NCBI GenBank assembly: GCA_001773855.1
Contig: MEXZ01000143.1
Span: forward strand, 2,275 to 12,906
Reading direction: 5' to 3'
DNA: 10,632 bases
Origin: Candidatus Aminicenantes bacterium RBG_13_64_14
GTDB taxonomy: Bacteria > Acidobacteriota > Aminicenantia > Aminicenantales > Saccharicenantaceae
Made by a program: the position numbers and the translations under genes. Below, one piece after another: positions 1 through 6,992 of this stretch (positions are counted from its first letter, which is position 1; each line of letters begins with the position of its first letter). The notes below the pieces were generated by a model that was not told where the DNA came from, made no database searches, and saw only the letters and a program-made list of their open reading frames with translations.

Positions 1-759
1 GATGTCCTCCCAGTAATCGTCGAAGGTGTAGGCGAAAACGCGGTGGCCGCCGATGAGGGCCGGGATGATATCCTTGCCGAAATCGTGGGAGCTCCGCGGG
101 TTCCGGGCGTCCTTGATCAGGACCTTGATCAGGACGGGGGTCTTGAAGAGATAGACGCCCATGGAGATGAGGGTCTTGCCCGCGTCCCAGGGCGTCCCGA
201 AGGGCTTTTTCGGTTTCTCCATGAACTCGACGATCCGCCGTTCCTCGTTGACGCCGATGACGCCGAAGCGGGAGGCGTCTTGGATGGGGATCGTCCGGGT
301 CATGATCAGCGCGTCGGCGTCGGTCTGGCCGAAGAAAAGCAGCAGCTTCCGGTAGTCGGCGTTGTAGATGTGGTCTCCCGAGAGCACCAGGACGGCCTCC
401 GGGTTCTCCTGCTGGATGGTATAGACGTTCTGGAAGACGGCGTCCGCCGTCCCCTCATACCAGTGGTCGCCGACCCGGCCCTGGGCGGGCAGGGAGAGGA
501 TGTAATCGCCGCTCTCGGAGTGGAAGATGCTCCAGCCGTTGAGGATGTGGCGTTCGAGGGACAGGGACTTGTACTGGGTGAGCAGGACGATCCTGCGAAG
601 GCCGGAGTTGAGGGCGTTGGACAGGCTGAAATCGATGATCCGGTAGGCGCCGAGGAACGGGACGGACGGCTTGGCCCGGTCGCGCGTCAGCGGGTAGAGG
701 CGTTCGCCCTTGCCGCCGCAGAGGACCATGACCAGCGTCTTCTTAGATAACAGTTCCAT
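1..759 (-). CDS. glgC: Glucose-1-phosphate adenylyltransferase (ADP-glucose pyrophosphorylase), 3' end cut by the window edge
   Basis: The first 253 codons of GlgC, which makes ADP-glucose from glucose-1-phosphate and ATP, the committed step of bacterial glycogen synthesis in the cytoplasm. Seen directly: the nucleotide-binding loop GGKGERLYPLT (residues 15-25), RAKPSVPFLGAYRIIDF (28-44), SNALNSG (47-53), WYEGTADAV (100-108), SGDHIY (127-132, with the conserved Asp129), FMEKP (179-183, whose Lys matches the glucose-1-phosphate-binding Lys of the family) and HDFGKDIIP (225-233). These identify GlgC rather than another sugar nucleotidyltransferase. The C-terminal beta-helix and allosteric region lie outside the window. 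The ATG at 759 is inside the end of the branching-enzyme gene (17-base overlap). A GAGGAGGT motif at 771-778 sits about 11 bases upstream, slightly far, but no other in-frame start codon is nearby. Residues 208-215 are encoded by two identical 12-base units (VLIK twice), with no length change relative to the usual alignment. Confidence 0.96.
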   Translation of the reverse strand, partial: MELLSKKTLVMVLCGGKGERLYPLTRDRAKPSVPFLGAYRIIDFSLSNALNSGLRRIVLLTQYKSLSLERHILNGWSIFHSESGDYILSLPAQGRVGDHWYEGTADAVFQNVYTIQQENPEAVLVLSGDHIYNADYRKLLLFFGQTDADALIMTRTIPIQDASRFGVIGVNEERRIVEFMEKPKKPFGTPWDAGKTLISMGVYLFKTPVLIKVLIKDARNPRSSHDFGKDIIPALIGGHRVFAYTFDDYWEDI

Positions 760-2395
760 CGGGCAGGACGACCTCCTCGAACAATCGGTCTTCCGTTTCG
801 AAGACGTGAAGGAGTGACCCTTCGGCGTCCGTGAGGACACGGCCTTCCTCGAGCCACCCGGCGAGCGTCAGCGCTCTCTCGAAGTGTTCAGCGGCCCTGT
901 TCTCGGCATAATCCCGGGCCGCCCAGGTCGAGATGAGGAACGGCCAGTCCGAGCTCTCCAGCAGGAACTTCTCGCGGAAGAACTGCTTGAGGACCCGCCG
1001 GTCGAGGCGGGCGAGGCGCGGTGTGAGGGCGGCTGCTTCCTCTTCGATCCTGTAGATCTTCTTCCAGATCCAGGCCGTGTCGTCGTTGAGCCAGATCCAG
1101 TGGAATCCGCCCTGGCCCCACGAGCCCTCGGGAAGCGAGATGATGGTATCGGGCGGCAGCCGGTCGAGACAGCCACCAGCGGTCATGGGCTTGATCGGTC
1201 CGGCCGCGAGTTTCTTGATGACGAGGTAAAGCCACTCGGGACCTTCGAACCACCAGTGGCCGAACAGCTCCGTGTCGTAAAGGGCGACGACCGAGCCAGC
1301 GGTTTTTCCCTTGAGGATCTCCTCGATGACGGTGACGAAATGCCCGGCGTGCTCCTCCATCCTTTCCCGGGTCCGGGCCGGGTCGTAGGGCTCCTTGAGG
1401 CCCAGGTCGGCGTCACTCGAGGTGATCCTCCAGTAGCGCATGCCGCCCGGGAAATGCTTTTTGTGGAATTCGAGATATGCGCCGTCCCCGGGATAACCCG
1501 CGGAGCGGCTCCAGACCTGCGAACCAGAGACGTCGTCCCGGGCGAAAAAAGGCACGTGCGAGGGATGGGCGAGGTAGGAGGAATAAGGGTCCCGCGGCAG
1601 TTCGTCCAGCGGCCTGTAGGAGCCCTGGAATTTCTCCCAAAGGAGCTTCAGGCCGGGAAATCGGTCGAGGTAGACGCCCTTGGCTTCCCCTCCCTTGAGG
1701 AGATGGGCGTCGACGAAAAAATAGCCGATGCCCTCCTGGTCCAGGATCTCGTCGACGCCGAGCCGCGGATAAGGCGCTTTGTTTTCGACCGGGGATTTCC
1801 AGTTGTAACCGGGCCGGTAGGCGCATTCGGGGATCCAGAACCCCTGGGCCTCCCGGCCGAAATACTTGCGGTAGGTGTAACGCCCCTGCCGGACCTGCTG
1901 GCGGACGCTTTCGTCCCTGGCGAGAAGCGGGAAATAGCCGTGCGTCGCCGCCGAGGTCAGGACCTCGATGTAGCCGCGGTCCTGGAGGGAGCGGAACGCG
2001 TCGATGATATCGCCGCGACAACGGCCGTGGAAATCGACGAGGAGCTTGCGGTACCAGGCCTCCCAGAAATCGGTCAGCGAACGCAGGGCGGCATTTCCCG
2101 TCCGCTCGAAGTACTCCCGGTCGCGGACGGCGATCTCGATCTTCATTCTCAGGTACTCGTCGAAACCCCGGGCGAAACTGGGATCCTTGAGCTGCTCCAT
2201 CAGGACCGGGGTGAAGCTGACGTTCGTCCGGGCCGCGATCCCTTCCTCGGCCAGCCGCTCGAAGACGTCGAGGAGCGGCATGTATGTTTCCGCGGCGGCC
2301 TCGTAGAGCCAGTCCATCCCGTGCGGCCAACTGCCGTGGGCCAGGACGTAGGGGATGTGGCTGTGGAGGACGAGAGAAAAGTACTTATCGGCCAT
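743..2395 (-). CDS. GH57 1,4-alpha-glucan branching enzyme with DUF1957 C-terminal domain
   Basis: A 550-residue cytosolic enzyme of glycoside hydrolase family 57, of the type that forms alpha-1,6 branches in glycogen (Thermococcus kodakarensis TK1436, Thermus TTHA1902 and Thermotoga AmyC-like proteins). Seen directly: GH57 region 1 HSHIPYVLAHG (11-21), region 2 EVLTSAATHGYFPLL (144-158), region 3 FWIPECAYRPG (186-196) with the predicted nucleophile Glu190, and region 4 ALYDTELFGHWWFEG (371-385) with the predicted acid/base Asp374. A SGYPGD-like loop (here SAGYPGDGAYLEF, 298-310) is typical of the branching-enzyme subgroup. The aromatic GSWGQGGFHWIWLNDD stretch (424-439) begins the DUF1957 helical domain that follows. 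There is no signal peptide, and the length is normal for the family. The ATG at 2395 overlaps the end of the glucanotransferase gene by 11 bases. The Shine-Dalgarno is weak (GAAAGAG), so translational coupling is likely. Some DUF1957 proteins show mainly hydrolytic activity, so branching is inferred. Confidence 0.93.
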   Translation of the reverse strand: MADKYFSLVLHSHIPYVLAHGSWPHGMDWLYEAAAETYMPLLDVFERLAEEGIAARTNVSFTPVLMEQLKDPSFARGFDEYLRMKIEIAVRDREYFERTGNAALRSLTDFWEAWYRKLLVDFHGRCRGDIIDAFRSLQDRGYIEVLTSAATHGYFPLLARDESVRQQVRQGRYTYRKYFGREAQGFWIPECAYRPGYNWKSPVENKAPYPRLGVDEILDQEGIGYFFVDAHLLKGGEAKGVYLDRFPGLKLLWEKFQGSYRPLDELPRDPYSSYLAHPSHVPFFARDDVSGSQVWSRSAGYPGDGAYLEFHKKHFPGGMRYWRITSSDADLGLKEPYDPARTRERMEEHAGHFVTVIEEILKGKTAGSVVALYDTELFGHWWFEGPEWLYLVIKKLAAGPIKPMTAGGCLDRLPPDTIISLPEGSWGQGGFHWIWLNDDTAWIWKKIYRIEEEAAALTPRLARLDRRVLKQFFREKFLLESSDWPFLISTWAARDYAENRAAEHFERALTLAGWLEEGRVLTDAEGSLLHVFETEDRLFEEVVLPDGTVI

Positions 2396-4355
2396 GATGC
2401 TCTTTCAAGACGATACTCAAGCGTTTTTTCGCGTTCCCAGCCAACGCCAACCGCCACACCGGGCAGAAACAGTATCCTTGGTGGATTATATCAAAACCCC
2501 CTTCGGATTGGGAGAGCGTCCGAAGGGCGAAGGACCAGAGGGCGTCCGCGCCCTCGGCCTCGAAGAGGAGACGGCCTCCGTAGAGGGCCGCTCCGCCGGG
2601 GCCGCGGAGCTCGAGTTCGTGGGGAAAGGCCAGGAAGTTCCATTCCGACCCGTATCTCAGGGACAAGCTATTTCCCGAGAGGTTCTCGACTTCGATCACG
2701 ACCCGGAGCGAACCGTCCCCGGGTTCGATCGTCCGCCTGACGGTTATGGGGACGCGGGAGCTCCCGGCCCAGACCGCTCCGCGGCGCTCCAGGACGAGCG
2801 TCTTCCCAGCGGCCTCGAACGAGAACGGCTGGTCGACGAAATCCCCCTGTTCTCCGTAGTCGACCTTCCGGAAATCCTCCGCTTTCGTGTCGGCGTGGAA
2901 AAAATGGTCGATGAGCGAGAATCGAGGGTACCAGTCGGGGCGAGTCAGCTCTTCGGCTCCGGGCGGCAGCTTCTTGCCGAGCTCGTGGATGCTCTTGCCC
3001 GTCCCCTCCTCCCCCTCCCCGGCTTCCGGCGACCGGTGGTAGGATTCGCTGCGCCGTGAAAGGACGTCGGAAAGGTTCCGCGACCAGGGGCGGTAGTCGA
3101 TCTCGACGAGGGCTCCTCCCGAAGACGGCTTGACCAGCAGGCCGAAGACCGGGTCCCGGTAAACAAGCTCGTCCCGGCCGTCGCAATCGTAGTCCAGACT
3201 GCTCCAGCCGGGCGGATCCGGCGTCCGTTTCTCCGCATCAAGGAGGTGATGAAAGACGGCCTCGCGGAGATGGGGCAGATAGAGGCCGCCGAAGACGCCG
3301 TGCCAATAGGGGTCATTGCATTGGCCCTTGTAGAGGTCTTTGAGCGCGTCCCCCTCCGCCCGGGCGGCGCGGACTCCCCGCGAGACCATGACCATCCGCT
3401 TGTGGAGGTGGTTGGCCTCCGGGTACTTGCGGAAGAAATCGCGGAAGAACCCGCCGCGCAGGAACCGGCGGGCTTCCGGGCCGGACCCGGCCTTGAGCTT
3501 CTTTAAGGCCGCCTGGTCGTCGGGTTCGAGGACCCACTCCATCATCTCTTCGTAGGACGCCGGGGGAAGATAGACCCTGCCCGAGGGCGGACGAGCGTCC
3601 AGATACTCGGAAAAGGACATCGTCCGTATGCCCTTGTCTTCGACGTAAGTGAGGAAACGCTCGAGCCAGCCGTCCTCGAACACCCATTTGTGGGTGCCCG
3701 GCCAGACGCCGAATTTCTCGCCGTCGTCCCCCAGGATGGCCGTCCCGCCCGCAGCCCGGAGGCCGTCGAGATAGGCGTCGATGTCGTCGAGGTCGTGGAA
3801 CGGAACGAGGTAGCGGAGCTTTTTGTCGATCGGAAATAGCCGCAGACTCTGGCCCTCTTCCTCGGTGACATAAGTCGTGGCCAGGTCGCGGACCCCGGCG
3901 TAGTGAAAATGCTCTTCGTCAAGGAGGGTGTATTCGATGCCCGCCGCCGCCAGGGACTTGGGCAGGTGGGGCTCCCAGATCCTTTCGGTCAGCCACAGCC
4001 CGCGCGGCGCCTGCCCGAAATTCTCCCGGAGGTAGTCGTTCATCATCCGGACCTGCCCGACCCGGTCCTCTTCGGGAATGATCGACAGGATGGGTTCGTA
4101 GAAGCCTCCGCTCAGGAGCTCGACCTGCCCCCGGCCGGACAGTTCCTTGACCAAGTCCCAACAGGTCCGCTCGTTCTTTTCCATGTACTCCCAGAGGGGG
4201 CCGGAGAAGTGGAGGGCGAAGCGGAAGCCCGGATGCCCGGCCAGGCCCTCCAGCAGAGGCCGGTAGCAATCCTCGAACGCGTCCTTGACGACGTGGCCGA
4301 AATTCCCCACCGGCTGGTGGTTGTGGACGGCGAACAGGAAGACGAGCTCGTTCAT
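2385..4355 (-). CDS. GH57 4-alpha-glucanotransferase (Thermococcus litoralis type)
   Basis: A 656-residue cytosolic enzyme that by family transfers alpha-1,4-glucan segments between chains (disproportionation, sometimes cycloamylose formation) and may also hydrolyse them. From memory it aligns along nearly its whole length with the T. litoralis enzyme (about 659 residues). Seen directly: HNHQPVGNFG (11-20), GLWLTERIWEPH (119-130) with the predicted nucleophile Glu124, and GDDGEKFGVWPGT (209-221) with the predicted acid/base Asp211. QCNDPYWHGVFGG (345-357) and a long C-terminal beta-rich region including SIHELGK and TLSQSEGGFD match the DUF1925/DUF1926 domains of this subgroup. The frame stays open for 160 codons upstream of the chosen start, but that part is arginine- and glycine-rich nonsense read through the neighbouring gene. 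The ATG at 4355 has AAAGGAG five bases upstream and forms an ATGA overlap with the preceding stop, so it is the real start. No signal peptide. Confidence 0.94.
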   Translation of the reverse strand: MNELVFLFAVHNHQPVGNFGHVVKDAFEDCYRPLLEGLAGHPGFRFALHFSGPLWEYMEKNERTCWDLVKELSGRGQVELLSGGFYEPILSIIPEEDRVGQVRMMNDYLRENFGQAPRGLWLTERIWEPHLPKSLAAAGIEYTLLDEEHFHYAGVRDLATTYVTEEEGQSLRLFPIDKKLRYLVPFHDLDDIDAYLDGLRAAGGTAILGDDGEKFGVWPGTHKWVFEDGWLERFLTYVEDKGIRTMSFSEYLDARPPSGRVYLPPASYEEMMEWVLEPDDQAALKKLKAGSGPEARRFLRGGFFRDFFRKYPEANHLHKRMVMVSRGVRAARAEGDALKDLYKGQCNDPYWHGVFGGLYLPHLREAVFHHLLDAEKRTPDPPGWSSLDYDCDGRDELVYRDPVFGLLVKPSSGGALVEIDYRPWSRNLSDVLSRRSESYHRSPEAGEGEEGTGKSIHELGKKLPPGAEELTRPDWYPRFSLIDHFFHADTKAEDFRKVDYGEQGDFVDQPFSFEAAGKTLVLERRGAVWAGSSRVPITVRRTIEPGDGSLRVVIEVENLSGNSLSLRYGSEWNFLAFPHELELRGPGGAALYGGRLLFEAEGADALWSFALRTLSQSEGGFDIIHQGYCFCPVWRLALAGNAKKRLSIVLKEHHGR

Positions 4356-5677
4356 TCGGGCTCCTTTACGCCCGCGTCGCGGCAGGCCTTCCGGATATAG
4401 GCCTTGAAGAGATAATCGAACTCTTCCTTCCCTTCCTCGCCGTACCACCAGAACCAGTCCGAGCCTTCGGCCACGGCCATCTCTTCCGACGGCCCGCAGG
4501 CCTCGCGGGCCTTCGCGAGCAGGTCCCAGGCCGCGTTCTTGGCCGGATGGCCGACCCACTTGGAAAAGTTCCCCAGCCAGGTCCCCGGGACCAGATCGAT
4601 CTCCTCGCGGGCCGGTTCGGCCGCGAGGTAGCCATCGAGCGAGGTCAAGGTGAAACCTTCGAGGCGCTTGACCCTGTCGTAGAGGGCGCGCAGGAAAGGG
4701 ACGCCGTTCCCGGGATAGTACTCCCACGGGTTCTCGCCGTCGAGGACGATGACGAGGAGCGAGGCCTTGTCGGCGGCCTTTCTCCGCGCCTCGAGCTTGG
4801 CGACGAAATCCTCCACGGCCGCCGCGGCCGGCCACTTCTGGTACTCGAAGCTCAGCAGGTCGGAGAGCTCCCGGTCGCGGAAAAAGAGGGTCAGCGACTC
4901 CGAAAGATAGGGCTTGAAAAGGTCGGCGGGGGCATGCGGCGCGGGCCGGCTTTTCCAGAGGACGTTCTCATCCGTCAGAGCGAAGCGGAATCCCGCGGCG
5001 GCGGAGGCGCGGGCGACCTCGCGACTGACGCCGCCTTCCGACGGCCAGAGGCCCGCCGGTTCGAAACCGAAAATCTTTTGGAAATAAGCCCGGCCTTTGG
5101 CCAGCTGGTCCTTGCCGTCATCGGGGTGACGGAACGGCAGCGTCGGAAGGGATTCGCCGTCGGCGGCGCGGATGTCGAAAACGAGGGGCAGGAGGGGATG
5201 ATAGTAAGGCGTCGTGGTCAGCTCGGCCAGCCCTTTGTCACGAAGACGGCGGTAGCTCGGCAGAAGGTCTGCGAGGATCTCTTTCCGGAGCTGGAGCAGT
5301 CCCTCCCTGTCCCTGTTCGGAGTCAGGGGCGCGGAGAACAGGGCTTTCACGGCCAGTTCCTGGAGGCGGCGGGCGTTGCTCTCTCCGGGCACGATCTTGC
5401 CGAGGAGCCTGACGTCCGCATAGGTTAGCTTGGCCGGGTCTTTCTCGAGCGCGGCCTGGAAAGGGTCGTTGGCCGTGCCGCCGACGTATTCGAGGACTTG
5501 CTCGAGGAGGCAAGGGACGAAGTTGTAAGTGCCCGGGAAATCCGCCTCTTCGGCCAGCCGGGCCATCTGATGATAGTTCTTCACGGCGTGGTAATTGACC
5601 CAGGGGAGGATGTATTCCCGCGTGTCCGGGTCGCGGTAGATCGGTTGATGGAAATGCCAGACGAAAGCGAGGTGCAT
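4352..5677 (-). CDS. GH57 amylopullulanase-like alpha-glucan hydrolase, single-domain and cytosolic
   Basis: A 441-residue GH57 protein of the amylopullulanase/alpha-amylase branch. Seen directly: region 1 WHFHQPIY (7-14), LPWVNYHAVKNY (24-35), region 2 ELTTTPYYHPLLPL (152-165), region 3 GLWPSEGGVS (209-218) with the predicted nucleophile Glu214, region 4 VLDGENPWEYY (311-321) with the predicted acid/base Asp313, and the late motif EGSDWFWWYG (404-413) characteristic of amylopullulanase-type members. It has no signal peptide and none of the long C-terminal domains of secreted amylopullulanases, so it should act inside the cell. By family it cleaves alpha-1,4 and possibly alpha-1,6 bonds. Since no GH13 debranching enzyme is seen in the window, it may supply that activity, but this is inference. 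The ATG at 5677 follows the stop of the small membrane gene by two bases, with a GAAGGGAT ribosome-binding site in the end of that gene. It overlaps the next gene by four bases. Confidence 0.9.
   Translation of the reverse strand: MHLAFVWHFHQPIYRDPDTREYILPWVNYHAVKNYHQMARLAEEADFPGTYNFVPCLLEQVLEYVGGTANDPFQAALEKDPAKLTYADVRLLGKIVPGESNARRLQELAVKALFSAPLTPNRDREGLLQLRKEILADLLPSYRRLRDKGLAELTTTPYYHPLLPLVFDIRAADGESLPTLPFRHPDDGKDQLAKGRAYFQKIFGFEPAGLWPSEGGVSREVARASAAAGFRFALTDENVLWKSRPAPHAPADLFKPYLSESLTLFFRDRELSDLLSFEYQKWPAAAAVEDFVAKLEARRKAADKASLLVIVLDGENPWEYYPGNGVPFLRALYDRVKRLEGFTLTSLDGYLAAEPAREEIDLVPGTWLGNFSKWVGHPAKNAAWDLLAKAREACGPSEEMAVAEGSDWFWWYGEEGKEEFDYLFKAYIRKACRDAGVKEPE
4361..4367 (-). promoter_or_regulatory. 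Ribosome binding site deciding the start of the 4-alpha-glucanotransferase
   Basis: AAAGGAG on the minus strand, five bases before the ATG at 4355 and inside the last codons of the upstream GH57 gene. It fixes the start at 4355 instead of an upstream one in the same open frame, and suggests coupled translation through the four-base ATGA overlap. Confidence 0.8.
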
Positions 5678-5679
5678 GC

Positions 5680-5895
5680 TCAGATCCCTTCCTGGGCGAG
5701 GATGCAGGCGAGAGCGGCCAGGATGACGGCCTGGAGCCCCGCTGCGCCCACGCGAAAATAGAAGAAAAACAGGGCCATGGCCAGGACTGTCCCGATAAAT
5801 ACGCGCGGCATAACGGCCGGCCCGCGTTCAAACACACCTGTCTTCATGCTCATGGCAATATCATCGCGCTTGTCCCTGTGGCCCCCGGGGCCCAT
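5680..5895 (-). CDS. Small hydrophobic membrane protein, unknown function
   Basis: A 71-residue protein I do not recognise. The first 28 residues are polar and charged (GGHRDKRDD near the start). The rest is strongly hydrophobic: VFIGTVLAMALFFFYF, then a short R-V-G-A-A-G turn, then LQAVILAALACILA, ending QEGI. This looks like a two-helix hairpin or closely spaced pair of membrane segments. It is very likely a real gene: AGGGAGGT (5901-5908) stands six bases before the ATG, it fills the gap between two certain genes, and its stop is two bases from the next start. A GTG one codon upstream (5898) would also be in frame, but its spacing to the Shine-Dalgarno is too short. It lies between the purine and glucan parts of the operon; no function can be assigned. 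Confidence 0.72.
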   Translation of the reverse strand: MGPGGHRDKRDDIAMSMKTGVFERGPAVMPRVFIGTVLAMALFFFYFRVGAAGLQAVILAALACILAQEGI

Positions 5896-5900
5896 CACGA

Positions 5901-5908
5901 ACCTCCCT
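5901..5908 (-). promoter_or_regulatory. Strong ribosome binding site of the small membrane protein gene
   Basis: AGGGAGGT on the minus strand, six bases from the ATG at 5895 and two bases from the end of the AICAR transformylase stop codon. It favours the ATG at 5895 over the adjacent GTG at 5898, and is the main nucleotide-level support that this short frame is translated. Confidence 0.7.
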
Positions 5909-5909
5909 C

Positions 5910-6989
5910 TTAACGATGGAGGAAACAGCGTTCCGAATCGAGCTCTCCCGGCTTTCGGGTGATGATCATGGCCAGCCCAAGTTCGTTAGCCTTGTCGATG
6001 ACCTCCTGGTCCTTGACCGAACCCAGCGGGTAGATGATGGCCTTGATGCCGTGCTTGGCCGCGAGCTCGACGACGTCGGGGAAGGGCATGAACGCGTCGG
6101 AGGCAAGGACGCACCCGTCGGGGCCGTAGCCGCGCCGCGAGAGGCGGATGGCGTCCTCGGCGGAGTCGATGCGGCTGCGCTGGCCGGAGCCGATGCCGTG
6201 CGTCTTGTCGGACGTCCCGATGACCACCGCATTCGACCGAGTGAAGCAGGCCACCGTCCAGTTGAACAGCGCGGCCTTGACTTCCTCGGGACCCGGTTTC
6301 TTAACGGAGACGATGTCCACCGACTCCGGCGAGACGATCTTCGAGTCGAATCGTTTCTGGACGAGCAGCCCGCCGGCCACCCGCTTGACTTCGAGGCCGT
6401 TGTCGACGGACGGCGCGTCGAGGTGAGCGCCCATCCGGACGACCCGTAGGACCTTCCGCACGGCCAGGACCTCCAGGGCTTCGGGAGAATAGTCGGGGGC
6501 GTAGACGACCTCGATATTGCGCGGGCTCTCGACGAGAAGCCGGGCCAGAGGTTCGGTGACGCGGTAGCTGAAGACGTCGACGCTGCCGAAATTGGAGAGC
6601 GGGTCGCACTTCCAGGCCTTTTCGAAGGTCTCGACCGGATCGTCTCCGAGGGCGACGCCGCTCGGCATTTCATGCTTGATCAGGACGCACGCCTGGCGGC
6701 CCTTGAACACAGCGACGAGCTTCCGGGCCAGCCTCTGGCCGAGGTCCATGTCGCCGACGTTGATGTAGCTCAGCCCCTTCGTGCCCTCCTGGAGCACTTC
6801 GAGGTGGCCCATGTTCGGGCCCTCGGCGCCGGCCTCCTGGTAGAACGCGGCCGGATAGCCGGGGTTCTCCCCGTAGCGCATGGGGAATTTCTTGACGAAC
6901 CTGTCTTCACCCAGGTCGAGCGTTTCCGGGAAATCCTCCCCGACCTTGGTTTGGTATTGGCTGCGGGCCGTGCGCTCGGGCTTGCTCAT
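5910..6989 (-). CDS. Standalone AICAR transformylase (FAICAR synthase), the C-terminal half of PurH without its cyclohydrolase domain
   Basis: A 359-residue protein matching only the formyltransferase domain of PurH, which converts AICAR and 10-formyl-tetrahydrofolate to FAICAR, the penultimate step of IMP synthesis. Seen directly: PMRYGENPG (36-44), LIKHEMPSGVALG (103-115) with the catalytic Lys105-His106 pair, DPLSNFGSVDVFS (129-141), RSNAVVIG (251-258) with the conserved Asn253, HGIGSGQRSRIDS (264-276), ASDAFMPFPD (296-305) with Asp298, and a C-terminal His (358) matching the terminal histidine of PurH. The usual N-terminal IMP cyclohydrolase domain is absent. Only about 35 residues precede the conserved core, and the upstream gene supplies a different cyclohydrolase. 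Departures from common PurH are PSG in place of PCG (as also in some eukaryotic enzymes, PAG), MPFPD in place of FPFRD, and a slightly longer C-terminus. The ATG at 6989 has AAAGGA about eight bases upstream and lies three bases after the PurO stop. Archaeal standalone versions have been called PurH1 or PurV. Confidence 0.92.
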   Translation of the reverse strand: MSKPERTARSQYQTKVGEDFPETLDLGEDRFVKKFPMRYGENPGYPAAFYQEAGAEGPNMGHLEVLQEGTKGLSYINVGDMDLGQRLARKLVAVFKGRQACVLIKHEMPSGVALGDDPVETFEKAWKCDPLSNFGSVDVFSYRVTEPLARLLVESPRNIEVVYAPDYSPEALEVLAVRKVLRVVRMGAHLDAPSVDNGLEVKRVAGGLLVQKRFDSKIVSPESVDIVSVKKPGPEEVKAALFNWTVACFTRSNAVVIGTSDKTHGIGSGQRSRIDSAEDAIRLSRRGYGPDGCVLASDAFMPFPDVVELAAKHGIKAIIYPLGSVKDQEVIDKANELGLAMIITRKPGELDSERCFLHR

Positions 6990-6992
6990 CGC

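Noticed and set aside
43..750. Plus-strand open frame of 235 codons at the left edge
   Set aside because: It is the antisense shadow of glgC, whose minus-strand translation matches ADP-glucose pyrophosphorylase throughout.
1413..2330. Minus-strand open frame of 305 codons in another frame of the branching enzyme gene
   Set aside because: Arg-rich out-of-frame shadow without motifs, wholly inside the real gene.
884..2740. Long plus-strand open frame of 618 codons opposite the branching enzyme and the end of the glucanotransferase gene
   Set aside because: It lies antisense to two genes with complete GH57 motifs, its translation has no recognisable domain, and long antisense frames are expected in GC-rich genes with biased third positions.
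4356..4835. N-terminal extension of 160 codons on the glucanotransferase
   Set aside because: The extra part is Arg/Gly/Pro-rich out-of-frame reading of the upstream GH57 gene; a good ribosome binding site and an ATGA overlap place the start at 4355.
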